Assembly (NCBI GenBank): GCA_034190325.1
Contig: JAXHST010000061.1
Span: 1 to 24,780, forward strand
Length of the DNA: 24,780 nt
Source of the DNA: UBA287 sp034190325
GTDB taxonomy: Archaea; Thermoplasmatota; UBA186; UBA287
Direction of reading: 5' to 3'
This document shows positions 1-8,288 of this stretch, piece after piece. The notes under the pieces are model-generated. The model was not told the origin of the DNA. It saw only the letters and a list, made by a program, of their open reading frames with translations, and made no database searches. Within the stretch, counting starts at the first letter, position 1. Every line of letters begins with the position of its first letter. The position numbers and the translations under genes were made by a program.

Positions 1-2958
1 TGCGGGCTTGCTACTCTAACGGAGGGCGTTCTCGTTGCGCCTCTCGAGGGTTTGATAAAGGTGAAAAAAGGGGAGAACGCTGATGGTAGTGATTACATCT
101 CTGTATTCTATGCAGGCCCTATAAGGAGCGCTGGTGGAACTGCTCAGGCTATGAGCGTGCTGATAGCAGATGTTGTGCGCAGAGAGATGGGTATTGGAAG
201 ATACATCCCTACAGAGGAAGAGATAGAGAGGTATAAAGAAGAGGTGCCCTTATACAAAAGGTTGCAGCATCTTCAATATTTACCAAGCAATGAAGAGATA
301 GACCTTATAGTGAGGAACTGTCCTGTTTGTATTGATGGGGAAGGCACAGAGAAAGAAGAGATAAGTGGACACAAGGGCTTGAAAAGGTTTGAGACGGATA
401 GAGTCAGGGGCGGCGCTTGCCTGGTAATATCTGAAGGGCTATGCTTGAAAGCAAGGAAGCTTCAGAAGCACGTCAGAAAGCTAGGGATAAATGGCTGGGA
501 ATTCATAGACTCGATGATAGAAAAAACAGAGGAGAAGACCGGCGAAGAGGAAGGGGAAGAGGGAGCTAAATATCTGAGTGATGTTGTTGGTGGTAGACCT
601 GTGCTCTCCTACCCGAATAGGGCAGGAGGCTTCAGATTGAGATACGGGAGATCAAGAACCTCTGGTTTAGCTGCATGCTCTCTAAGCCCTGTGGTTCTTA
701 CTCTCATAGGCGACTTTTTGGCTATAGGCACGCAGATAAAAATAGAGACCCCTGGCAAGGCTGCAGCGGTTAGCATATGTGATAAACTGGCTAAGCCCTC
801 TGTAGTTCTGGAAAATGGAGATTTCGTAGAGGTAAGAACAGTAGAAGAGGCAAAAGATCTCAGAGGCAGGCTTAGAGAGATCGTTGATCTGGGGGAGATC
901 CTTATTTCTTATGGAGAATTTCTGGAAAACAACAGAGCGCTCCTGCCGCCATCTTATACAGAAGAGTGGTGGGAGAAAGAACTTGGGGGCGGAAGAAAGC
1001 CTGAGAAACTGGACTTCAGCACAGCTTTAGAGCTATCAAAAAGACATTCGATACCGCTGCATCCTCAATACACGCTGTTCTGGGGGGATGTGGACCTAAA
1101 AGATGTGAAAAAATTGAGAGAGCACATCCTGCAGAAAGGCTCAATAAGCCAGGGTAAGCTCCTGCTTGAAGCTGATGAAGGAATAAAACGCACTCTTGTA
1201 GTCCTTGGGGTTTATCATAGAGAAGAGGGAGCATATAGAATAACGGAGCATACAGATGTGCTTCTTGCTTCTCTGGGATTGGAATCTTTAGGGGATGGAG
1301 TTGTTGAGAAGTGCAGTGACTGTGATGCGACCTCTGCTATAGAGTATGCCTCAAAGATGCTTGGCGTAAGAGTAAAGAACAGAGCTCCGACAAGGATCGG
1401 AGTCAGGATGGGAAGGCCAGAAAAGTCAAAAGCAAGATTGATGAATCCTCCACCGCATGTGCTCTTTCCTTTGAAGTTCGCCGGTGGAAAGCAGAGGCTT
1501 GTTAACCAGGCAGCAAAGGAGAGCTATATAGAGGTTGAGATAGGGGTTCGCAGATGCACTTCCTGTGGGCAAAGAACTTACAGGTATAGGTGCTCCTGCG
1601 GGAAGAGAACAGTGTTTGAAAATGTTGAAAAGGCAAAGATAGATCTGAACAGTGAGCTTGAAAGTGCAATAGCTCTTGTGAGAGAGAGGAACATAGGAAA
1701 TATAAAGGGAGTAGAAGGGCTTATATCTCCAAAGAAAGAGCCAGAGATCCTGGAGAAAGGAGTTTTGAGAGCAAAATATGGTATTCATGTGAACAAGGAT
1801 GGAACACTGCGTTATGATATGACAGACGTGACTCTAACGCATTTCAAACCTGCAGAGATTAATGTGTCAATAGAGAGATTAAAGGATCTGGGTTATGATA
1901 AAGACTGCTATGGTAAAAAGCTTGAGAACGAAGAGCAGATAGTGGAGCTGAAGCCCCAGGATATAGTTGTATCAAAGGATTGCATGGACTTTCTTCTGAA
2001 AAGCGCCAAATTCATGGATGATCTGTTAGTTAAGGTATATGGTCTTGAGGCTTATTATAAAGCAGATAGAAGAGAGGACCTTTTTGGGTCCGCAATCGTT
2101 GGTTTAGCGCCTCACACCTCAGCGGGAGTCCTGGGTAGGATTATAGGATATACCAATGCAAATGTGTGCTTTGCGCACCCATTCTTTCACGCTGCAAAAA
2201 GAAGGAACTGTGATGGTGATGAAGATTGTGTGATGCTCCTGCTTGATGCCCTTATAAATTTTTCTGCCCACTATCTGCCGACAAGCAGGGGCGGGCGCAT
2301 GGACTGCCCGTTGATATTAACAACGATCATAGACCCTAAGGAAATAGATAAAGAAGCATGGAATGTTGATATAATGTATTCCTATCCCTTAGAGTTCTAC
2401 AGAAAAGCTGAGGATGGGGCAAACCCCAAGGATATCTCTGACATGATGGACTATGTTGAGAAGCACCTGGGCACAGATTTTTCTATGGGCTTTTCGTCAG
2501 AATTTGATACTGAACGCATTGATAAAGGAAATACCACATCCAGCTACAAGGTTCTGGGGAGCATGCAGGAAAAGATTGAACTTCAGCTCGAACTTGCAAG
2601 GAAGATAAGGGCTGTTGACGAGATCGATGTAGCAGCAAAGTTGATAAACACACATCTATTGCCGGACATGATGGGAAATTTAACCGCATTTTCGAGGCAA
2701 CAATTTAGATGCACGAAGTGTAATACAAAGTACAGAAGAATTCCATTGAGCGGTAAGTGTAAATGCGGAAACGCTTTAATTCTCACCGTCCACAAAGCTT
2801 CTGTACGAAAATATTTAGATATTTCAAAGAAAATAATAGAAAAGTATGATGTGCCAATGTATGTGAAGCAGTGTGTTTATGTGGCTGAAGCTTCTATAAA
2901 CTCATTGTTCGAGAACGAAAAGAAAATAACCCTTGCAGACTTTATGGAGGTTAAATGA
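1..2958 (+). CDS. polC: DNA polymerase D large subunit DP2 (5'-truncated by window edge)
   Basis: This is the catalytic large subunit of the archaeal replicative DNA polymerase D. The reading frame is open from base 1, and residues before the first Met-like codon at 52 already match the family, so the gene starts upstream and about 100 N-terminal residues are probably missing. Visible landmarks are the conserved YAGPIRSAGGTAQA segment (about 109-150), Cys-pair zinc sites (CPVC near 331; CTSC and CSCG near 1558-1600; CTKC and CKCG near 2710-2768), and the two-barrel active-site motif NCDGDED at 2206-2226, whose aspartates coordinate the catalytic metal. DP2 genes often carry inteins; here the conserved blocks run on without an insertion. 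The stop overlaps the next start by 4 nt (ATGA), indicating translational coupling. The small subunit DP1 is not in the window. The family assignment is secure. Confidence 0.97.
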   Translation, partial: CGLATLTEGVLVAPLEGLIKVKKGENADGSDYISVFYAGPIRSAGGTAQAMSVLIADVVRREMGIGRYIPTEEEIERYKEEVPLYKRLQHLQYLPSNEEIDLIVRNCPVCIDGEGTEKEEISGHKGLKRFETDRVRGGACLVISEGLCLKARKLQKHVRKLGINGWEFIDSMIEKTEEKTGEEEGEEGAKYLSDVVGGRPVLSYPNRAGGFRLRYGRSRTSGLAACSLSPVVLTLIGDFLAIGTQIKIETPGKAAAVSICDKLAKPSVVLENGDFVEVRTVEEAKDLRGRLREIVDLGEILISYGEFLENNRALLPPSYTEEWWEKELGGGRKPEKLDFSTALELSKRHSIPLHPQYTLFWGDVDLKDVKKLREHILQKGSISQGKLLLEADEGIKRTLVVLGVYHREEGAYRITEHTDVLLASLGLESLGDGVVEKCSDCDATSAIEYASKMLGVRVKNRAPTRIGVRMGRPEKSKARLMNPPPHVLFPLKFAGGKQRLVNQAAKESYIEVEIGVRRCTSCGQRTYRYRCSCGKRTVFENVEKAKIDLNSELESAIALVRERNIGNIKGVEGLISPKKEPEILEKGVLRAKYGIHVNKDGTLRYDMTDVTLTHFKPAEINVSIERLKDLGYDKDCYGKKLENEEQIVELKPQDIVVSKDCMDFLLKSAKFMDDLLVKVYGLEAYYKADRREDLFGSAIVGLAPHTSAGVLGRIIGYTNANVCFAHPFFHAAKRRNCDGDEDCVMLLLDALINFSAHYLPTSRGGRMDCPLILTTIIDPKEIDKEAWNVDIMYSYPLEFYRKAEDGANPKDISDMMDYVEKHLGTDFSMGFSSEFDTERIDKGNTTSSYKVLGSMQEKIELQLELARKIRAVDEIDVAAKLINTHLLPDMMGNLTAFSRQQFRCTKCNTKYRRIPLSGKCKCGNALILTVHKASVRKYLDISKKIIEKYDVPMYVKQCVYVAEASINSLFENEKKITLADFMEVK

Positions 2959-4229
2959 GCAAGAAAACAAGCTACGGATCTGATATCGAATACGTAAGGG
3001 ATAGAATGGTGCTGCTGCAGCTGAAGCTTGCGGGTAATAAAGAACAGGCAAGAGAGCTGGAAACAAGGATAGATGAGAGAAAGAAGGGTAGAGAACTGGC
3101 ATTTGATTCCCTGGTCAGAGAGCTAGATCTTGATGGGATAGAGGAGAGCATAGTGCTCATACTTTTGAGCTATGATCTGGATCCGGAGGAGGATGCTTTC
3201 GGCAAGGACGTCCTTAATAAAGTAGCAAAACTGTTCAATATAGATCCTTTAGAGGCAAGAAGATACTTTTACAGCAGTGGAAGACTTCTATCCAATGATG
3301 TAGTTATTATAGAGGAGGACGGAAACACAACAATGTCTTCAATATACTCCCTTAACGAATGGGTTATAAGAAGGATACTCGGTCAAAACGATGGTGCATG
3401 GGACACCTTCGTTGAAGAAGAAGAGCGATACGAGCCTGTTGAGAGGAAAAACGAGATATTTCGCACAATAGAGCCTGCGATTAGCCTGCGGGATGTTGTG
3501 ATGAATGGGAACACCAAAGAAAAGATAGACGAGGCCCTCTCGCAGATAAAATACTATAAAAGAATATTTGAAGAGTGGGGTGCGCAGGCGCGCTTCACAA
3601 AAAGCCTTAACTTCTTATTCTACGGCCCTCCAGGGACAGGAAAGACGTACACCGCAGAAGCTTTAGCAAAGGAGATGGGGAAAAAGCTCTATATGGTCAA
3701 CTATCCGAAGCTCATAAGCATGTGGCTGGGTAACACAGAGAAAAACGTAGAGCGTGCTTTTAAGGAGGCAAAGGAGAATGATGCTGTGCTCCTCTTCGAT
3801 GAAGCTGATGCCATGCTCAGGGATAGAAGCTTCATGTTCTACAATGGGTTATACGAGAGCGTCAATGTGCTTCTCTCAGAGCTCGACAGGTTTGATGGTG
3901 TTGTCATATTCACAACAAATCAGGCAACGCTTCTGGATAAGGCACTTGATAGGAGAGTTAGCCTGAAGGTTCCGTTTGAGTTGCCTGGAGAGAAGGAGAG
4001 AGAAGCTCTATGGAGGATATATCTGCCCAGAGATCTGCCCACGGATGTGGATCCAGGAGAGCTGGCTAGAAGCTTTAACCTAACCGGCGCACAGATAAAG
4101 AATGTGATCATCAGTGCTATGCGCAAGGGTGCGCCCAACAATTTTGTAACTATGAAGGAGTTTACAAAGGCATGCAAGGAAGAATTGATGGGAGTAAAGA
4201 GCACCAAGGCAGGATCGCAATATCTATAA
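2955..4229 (+). CDS. AAA+ family ATPase, Cdc48/FtsH-like ATPase domain with novel N-terminal region
   Basis: A 424-residue ATPase of unknown client. The N-terminal ~150 residues contain a charged, probably coiled-coil stretch (about 15-50) and a helical region I do not recognise. The AAA+ core follows at about 185-390, with Walker A GPPGTGKT at residues 224-231, Walker B LLFDEAD with D282/E283, a sensor-1-like TTNQ, and an arginine pair after ALD that fits the arginine-finger region. A single AAA ring domain of this type usually remodels proteins or complexes using ATP. It starts inside the DP2 stop codon (4-nt overlap), so it should be made together with the replicative polymerase. This suggests, but does not prove, a role in replication or in polymerase assembly or turnover. 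The start is fixed by the ATGA overlap. Confidence 0.9.
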   Translation: MSKKTSYGSDIEYVRDRMVLLQLKLAGNKEQARELETRIDERKKGRELAFDSLVRELDLDGIEESIVLILLSYDLDPEEDAFGKDVLNKVAKLFNIDPLEARRYFYSSGRLLSNDVVIIEEDGNTTMSSIYSLNEWVIRRILGQNDGAWDTFVEEEERYEPVERKNEIFRTIEPAISLRDVVMNGNTKEKIDEALSQIKYYKRIFEEWGAQARFTKSLNFLFYGPPGTGKTYTAEALAKEMGKKLYMVNYPKLISMWLGNTEKNVERAFKEAKENDAVLLFDEADAMLRDRSFMFYNGLYESVNVLLSELDRFDGVVIFTTNQATLLDKALDRRVSLKVPFELPGEKEREALWRIYLPRDLPTDVDPGELARSFNLTGAQIKNVIISAMRKGAPNNFVTMKEFTKACKEELMGVKSTKAGSQYL

Positions 4230-4451
4230 TGTGCTGCTGAAGAAACGGGAGGAAATTCATTCAGCTAGTGGAAGGGGAAAGAGAGATCTTGATCCTTTAT
4301 TTCCTTCACATCTTTATAATTACAAGGTCCTCAAGAGTGCTTCTTGAGCTTTCAAAGGTCCATAACCATTGGAGAGAAGAAAAAAGCTGGCAGATCTGCG
4401 GGAATTGGATCTAAAAGGATGTTATTTATGTGAGGAAGTTCATATGTATAT
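4230..4451. other. Intergenic gap with a short hairpin and the pdxS promoter
   Basis: A 222-base gap. It holds a perfect 7-bp inverted repeat (CTCAAGA at 4330-4336, TCTTGAG at 4342-4348, 5-nt loop) with no following T-run, and the TATA-like box of pdxS at its end. A 49-codon open frame from GTG 4268 exists but has no clear ribosome-binding site and no recognisable product. I see nothing else that I can support. Confidence 0.5.
4422..4429 (+). promoter_or_regulatory. TATA-like box for pdxS
   Basis: TTATTTAT is centred about 27 nt before the pdxS ATG at 4452, the spacing expected for a leaderless archaeal transcript. No Shine-Dalgarno sequence is seen between the box and the start. Confidence 0.5.
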
Positions 4452-5366
4452 ATGGCAAATAAAAGGGTGTTTGAGGCTATAAACAAACATGGGGTGATAA
4501 TGGATGTGACAGGCGCTGAGCAAGCTGGCATAGCAGAGGGTGCTGGCGCTATAGCGGTTATGGCTCTAGAGATGGTACCATCAGATATAAGGGCTAGTGG
4601 TGGTGTAGCGAGGATGGCTTCGGTGAAAAAGATAGAAGAGATAATGGACGCCGTTAGCATACCCGTTATGGCTAAGTGCAGGATAGGACACACAGCTGAG
4701 GCTAGGATCCTTGAAGCTCTTGGTGTGGATATGATAGATGAGAGCGAGGTTCTTACGTCAGCTGATCCTTTTTTCCACATAGACAAAAAGATGTTTGAGG
4801 TTCCATTTGTGTGTGGATGCAGAAATATAGGTGAGGCTGTGCGAAGAATCTATGAAGGAGCGGTGATGATAAGGACAAAGGGCGAAGCAGGAACGGGAAA
4901 CATAATCGAAGCAGTTAGGCATCAGAGGATGATGTTAAGTGCATTCTCAAAGATAGCCAATATGGATGAAGAATCTTTGGGGGAGTTTGCACAAGAGATA
5001 GCTGGGGCGTATAATATTGATGATGGAACTGGAATAGAGGAGGTTGAAGAGGGAGCTGTAGCTGGTGCGGTGAAAATACTGAAAGAGATAGGGGCTAAGG
5101 GAAAATTACCTGTGCCAAACTATGCTGCAGGTGGCATAGCTACACCAGCAGATGCAGCGCTCATGATGCTTCTTGGCTCAGATGGCGTTTTCGTCGGCTC
5201 TGGAATATTTAAATCTGAAAATCCTGAAAGCACAGCAAAAGCGATAGTAGAAGTTGTTGCGCATTTTAATGATCCTAAAACACTAAAAGAAGCGCAGAGA
5301 ATGAGTGGTAAAGCTATGAGGGGGATAGAGATAGAAAAGCTTGAGGAGAAGCTACAGATGCGTTAG
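4452..5366 (+). CDS. pdxS: Pyridoxal 5'-phosphate synthase synthase subunit PdxS
   Basis: PdxS condenses ribose 5-phosphate, glyceraldehyde 3-phosphate and ammonia (supplied by the glutaminase PdxT) to pyridoxal phosphate. The 304-residue length is normal for the family, which forms a (beta/alpha)8 dodecamer. Family hallmarks are VIMDVT (D18), the substrate Schiff-base lysine K75 in PVMAKCRIGH, and K143 in MIRTKGEAGTGN, followed by the typical C-terminal glycine-rich phosphate site (FVGSGIFKS). All catalytic residues are present. PdxT is not nearby, so the partner must be encoded elsewhere. The gene is monocistronic, ends one base before the convergent raSEA stop, and probably has a leaderless transcript. 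Confidence 0.97.
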   Translation: MANKRVFEAINKHGVIMDVTGAEQAGIAEGAGAIAVMALEMVPSDIRASGGVARMASVKKIEEIMDAVSIPVMAKCRIGHTAEARILEALGVDMIDESEVLTSADPFFHIDKKMFEVPFVCGCRNIGEAVRRIYEGAVMIRTKGEAGTGNIIEAVRHQRMMLSAFSKIANMDEESLGEFAQEIAGAYNIDDGTGIEEVEEGAVAGAVKILKEIGAKGKLPVPNYAAGGIATPADAALMMLLGSDGVFVGSGIFKSENPESTAKAIVEVVAHFNDPKTLKEAQRMSGKAMRGIEIEKLEEKLQMR

Positions 5367-5367
5367 C

Positions 5368-6279
5368 TTATTCATACAGAGGATAACCATAGACGTATCT
5401 CTCAAGATCTAAAGAGTCTCTCCATTTTTCAATGCACTCACACCTTAGATCCTGCAGCGCTTCATAGTCCTGTGAGATCCTGCATCTGTCTATAACCTTT
5501 AAAATCTCTCTATCACATGAAAAACAGTTGTGGACGCCTCTCCTGCTACCTCCACCTGCGGGCATTGATGTAACTATGGTTTTTTCAAGATATCTCTGAG
5601 AGTATATGAGAGCATCAACAAGACTCCAAAGCCATGGTGGTCTATACCTTCCTTCAAACCATAGCTTCTCTACAGTCGTGCCTTTCTGTACATTGACAGG
5701 GTTTATTGATATAGTATCAGCGCAGTTTGCACAAAAGTCTATGGATCTCTTCAGATCCTCCAATGCTTCATTCTCGCTCAAAAATGGAGGTTTCAGCAAC
5801 AGATATGCTTTAACCCTAAGCTTTTTCTCCCTTATCTTTTTAGCAGCTTTTAAGAAATCAGAGACGGAAAAGCCCTTGTTCACACAGTCATGGAGCACTT
5901 CATCACTTGCACTCTCCAAACCTATAGCTATCTCTACACTCCTTCCTTTGAGATCCTCCAGAGCTTTCTCTGTGACAAATTCTGGCCTTGTTTCTATTGT
6001 TATGTCAACATCCGGCAGTGCTTCGAAAATCTTCATTCTCTCTTCTCTGCTTATCTCCTTTGTATCAAGGAAAGAGCCAGATGTGAATATCTTTATCACC
6101 TCCTCCCCCTTATATTGCATAAGTGCTCTCTCTATCTGTGATAGAACACTTTCATCGCTCTTCTCCTCATTGTTGTAGCCGCACATATAGCATGAACGCC
6201 AGTAACAGCCCCTTGTATCCAGCACTATCACAAAAGCTTTTTTTCCAAAAATTTCAGTCTCACGCCAGGTTCTTAACAA
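5368..6279 (-). CDS. raSEA: Radical SAM enzyme of archaeosine synthesis (RaSEA)
   Basis: The product is a 303-residue radical SAM protein matching the archaeosine radical SAM family. In that pathway ArcS attaches lysine to preQ0 at position 15 of tRNA, and RaSEA then cleaves the adduct to leave the formamidine of archaeosine. The 4Fe-4S ligands are C25, C30 and C33 in RGCYWRSCYMCGY (C-x4-C-x2-C), followed by an SAM-barrel with IKIFTSGSFLD and a later VEIAIGLES segment. A C-terminal Cys-rich region (FSCDREIL, CECIE) follows. The start is a TTG at 6279, inside arcS (20-nt overlap); the overlap and the adjacent arcS strongly support the assignment. It is the last gene of the nob1-arcS-raSEA operon and converges on pdxS with a 1-nt gap. 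Confidence 0.9.
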   Translation of the reverse strand: MLRTWRETEIFGKKAFVIVLDTRGCYWRSCYMCGYNNEEKSDESVLSQIERALMQYKGEEVIKIFTSGSFLDTKEISREERMKIFEALPDVDITIETRPEFVTEKALEDLKGRSVEIAIGLESASDEVLHDCVNKGFSVSDFLKAAKKIREKKLRVKAYLLLKPPFLSENEALEDLKRSIDFCANCADTISINPVNVQKGTTVEKLWFEGRYRPPWLWSLVDALIYSQRYLEKTIVTSMPAGGGSRRGVHNCFSCDREILKVIDRCRISQDYEALQDLRCECIEKWRDSLDLERYVYGYPLYE

Positions 6280-7741
6280 GATGCCTCACCTTTACCGCAG
6301 CCCCTTTTTTCGCAGAGCCCATGTCTATGTAGCTCATCATAGCCACCCCAACACCAATGAGCTCTTTTTCTCTCATAACGCATACCTCATCCCCTATCCT
6401 TATGTTTTCCCCAGCCTTTTTTACTCCCTGAGCAAAAATGGTCCCTTCTGTATTTGGGTAGAAATCTATATCTACATCAAAAGCATCCGTTTTCTCGTGT
6501 AGTCTCTCAGCCCCGGCCAGGGTTAAAGAGAAGCCCCCGCGCTCAGGATTCAGCATCGCTATCTGTTTCTCATTATCCATTACCTTTACATATGGATATT
6601 TTCCAGCTGTTCTGTACCCTTCAAATATATTTTCTCCAAACTGAAACAGTGCTGCGCTGCTCATATCTTCAATGAGATCTCTTGTTTTTCCGCTCCCTGT
6701 GGCGTCCTCAAGCGATTTCAAGGCTTTATCAGATCTTATATCCCTATCATTAACGCATATGACTTCAAGTCCCTTGAGTGCATCCAAAAAGAATGGATCA
6801 TCAAAGTGCACTATTGCTTTTTTATATTCATTCCTTTTTAAAAATTCCTCAAGCATTTTTCTTATCATAGCCTTTTCATCTTCATACCAGTGGTGTGACA
6901 CATGTATGTCATAGTTTGCGCACGGGAAAAAAAGCTCCAGCTCTCTTGGCACTATACCCAGGGGAGATGTGACTATCAATTCATGCAGTGCTCTTCTGTT
7001 CCTTATATGCTCGGCGAAAAGTCTGTGCGACTTTGATAGCGAATATGGTTTTCTGGCAGAGCATGGCAAGATCAACAAAGTTTCAACGTGCTCAGGTTTT
7101 CTGTACCTCTCCAGCACCCTTCTTCTGTACCTCTCAAATTCTGCTCTTGAGAGAGAGTAGCATGAGAGTGCTTTGAGCTTCGCGGCGGTCGGAGAAAAAG
7201 TTTCCATCGTATGATACTCCTCATCAATAGCCCTCATGAACACGTTGAGAGAGGAGTCGTAAAGGCTCCTCACTTCAGCCAGTTCCCTGAGATCTTTTTC
7301 CTCTATAGCTTTTTTTACAAGTTCAACCTCTGTTTTTACCCTCTCTAGATTTTTTTTAAATAGTTCATCAAAGGGCAAGCAGCTCTGCGTGCCCCCGAAT
7401 GATGGCTCCATCAGCATGTGCTCCCTGCTCTTTCTAACACACTCTATAGAATCAAAAAGATCAACACCTGCGTAAGCTAAAGGTGCTATCGCATTGATCT
7501 CTCCAGCACCTGCACAATAGATCAGCGGCTCTGTTCCTATCTCTTTCCTGAGCTTAAGAAGGCCTGAAGCAAGATCCTTCGGTCGTCTGTTCAGGGGTAG
7601 ATAATCCTTTATTACATAGATATCATAGCCTCTCTCGATCTCCTCCCCAAGGACCATCTCTCTCTTTTTTCCTTTAACAGTCTCTTCCTGTAGCAACAGA
7701 GGTGTATCTCTTTCACCAAACTTCTTTAACCTTGCAAGCAT
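6260..7741 (-). CDS. arcS: Archaeosine synthase alpha subunit ArcS (TgtA2)
   Basis: ArcS acts after the archaeal tRNA-guanine transglycosylase has placed preQ0 at G15 of the D-loop and couples lysine to the nitrile. The protein has a TGT-like N-terminal barrel remnant, the signature PCSARKPYSLSKSH in its middle, and a C-terminal PUA RNA-binding domain (about the last 75 residues, from VKVMDNEKQ). I chose the ATG at 7741 (493 aa): it overlaps the nob1 stop as TGATG and has GGAGGG a few bases upstream. An open frame reaching 7783 would overlap nob1 by 43 nt and lacks this arrangement. The gene sits between nob1 and raSEA, which together form an RNA-maturation operon. The primary transglycosylase gene is not in the window. 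Confidence 0.93.
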   Translation of the reverse strand: MLARLKKFGERDTPLLLQEETVKGKKREMVLGEEIERGYDIYVIKDYLPLNRRPKDLASGLLKLRKEIGTEPLIYCAGAGEINAIAPLAYAGVDLFDSIECVRKSREHMLMEPSFGGTQSCLPFDELFKKNLERVKTEVELVKKAIEEKDLRELAEVRSLYDSSLNVFMRAIDEEYHTMETFSPTAAKLKALSCYSLSRAEFERYRRRVLERYRKPEHVETLLILPCSARKPYSLSKSHRLFAEHIRNRRALHELIVTSPLGIVPRELELFFPCANYDIHVSHHWYEDEKAMIRKMLEEFLKRNEYKKAIVHFDDPFFLDALKGLEVICVNDRDIRSDKALKSLEDATGSGKTRDLIEDMSSAALFQFGENIFEGYRTAGKYPYVKVMDNEKQIAMLNPERGGFSLTLAGAERLHEKTDAFDVDIDFYPNTEGTIFAQGVKKAGENIRIGDEVCVMREKELIGVGVAMMSYIDMGSAKKGAAVKVRHLVKNLA

Positions 7742-8208
7742 CAGACCCTCCTTGCCCTGAGAGTTGAACCGCATACCGGGCATTCTTCATAATATTTTTT
7801 ATAATATCTTCCACACCCTGTACACCTGTACGTATATTTAAAGAGATTTTTTATGCCATCCGTGGCTACAGGTATAAAATCTATGCCCGCATATCTGCAT
7901 ACATTCTCTATGGAATAATCATCGCTCACAACGCATGCTTTTTTTTCAAGAGCCAGCGCAATAACCTCAATATCAGCATTTGAGAGCCTCCCCAGCTCCC
8001 CTATAGATTCTGCAGTATCTTTAGTTCTCATCAGAAATTTCTCAGAAGGACATTCTAGCTCTGCACCCAGAGAAAGCAATGTTTTCAATTTTTCTTTGCC
8101 CTCATCCGATTTAAGCTCATGGGCAATGGAGTCAGGAACTATTATCTCATTGTCTATGCCTGATTGAAAGTTGTTCAACACTGCACTTGAGTCTAGGATG
8201 AGTCTCAC
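7741..8208 (-). CDS. nob1: Nob1-type endoribonuclease: PIN domain plus zinc ribbon
   Basis: Nob1 cleaves the 3' end of pre-16S rRNA during small-subunit maturation. The PIN domain begins with LILDSSAVL (first catalytic Asp) and continues through SNADIEVIALAL and VVSDDYSIEN, which supply the other acidic residues. A C-terminal zinc ribbon has CTGC and CPVC pairs. I chose the GTG at 8208 (155 aa). Homologues begin directly before the LxLDSSA strand, and a TATA-like box lies about 25 nt upstream, giving a leaderless message. The frame could extend to a TTG at 8244, adding 12 unlikely residues. It is the first gene of the operon with arcS and raSEA and is divergent from the OPT gene. Confidence 0.9.
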   Translation of the reverse strand: MRLILDSSAVLNNFQSGIDNEIIVPDSIAHELKSDEGKEKLKTLLSLGAELECPSEKFLMRTKDTAESIGELGRLSNADIEVIALALEKKACVVSDDYSIENVCRYAGIDFIPVATDGIKNLFKYTYRCTGCGRYYKKYYEECPVCGSTLRARRV

Positions 8209-8229
8209 AGAGTTAATTGGGATACTGTG

Positions 8230-8237
8230 ATAAAAAA
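8230..8237 (-). promoter_or_regulatory. TATA-like box for nob1-arcS-raSEA
   Basis: Read on the minus strand this is TTTTTTAT, centred about 25 nt before the GTG start of nob1 at 8208. The spacing fits a leaderless transcript and supports the shorter Nob1 start. Confidence 0.5.
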
Positions 8238-8260
8238 CTTTCAAAGGGATTGCACAAAAT

Positions 8261-8268
8261 TTTATATA
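8261..8268 (+). promoter_or_regulatory. TATA box for the OPT transporter
   Basis: TTTATATA is centred about 25 nt before ATG 8289. It overlaps the upstream end of the open frame, which argues that the real OPT start is 8289 and not the earlier in-frame codon at 8217. It lies back to back with the nob1 promoter in the 80-base divergent gap. Confidence 0.6.
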
Positions 8269-8288
8269 CGATTAAATATATTGTATCT

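Noticed and set aside
1..2958. Possible intein in the DP2 polymerase gene
   Set aside because: DP2 genes often carry inteins, but the conserved blocks here follow each other without an insertion or LAGLIDADG/HINT motifs.
4268..4417. Small 49-codon open frame from GTG 4268 between the AAA ATPase and pdxS
   Set aside because: No ribosome-binding site or TATA box at a suitable distance, no recognisable motif. A frameshifted remnant around the A-run at 4380-4385 is imaginable but cannot be supported.
5606..6178. Plus-strand open frame of 190 codons opposite raSEA
   Set aside because: Serine- and leucine-rich antisense shadow of the radical SAM gene with no motif.
8217..8288. Longer OPT start at 8217
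   Set aside because: The extension spans the OPT TATA box and the divergent nob1 promoter; ATG 8289 fits the promoter and family N-terminus.
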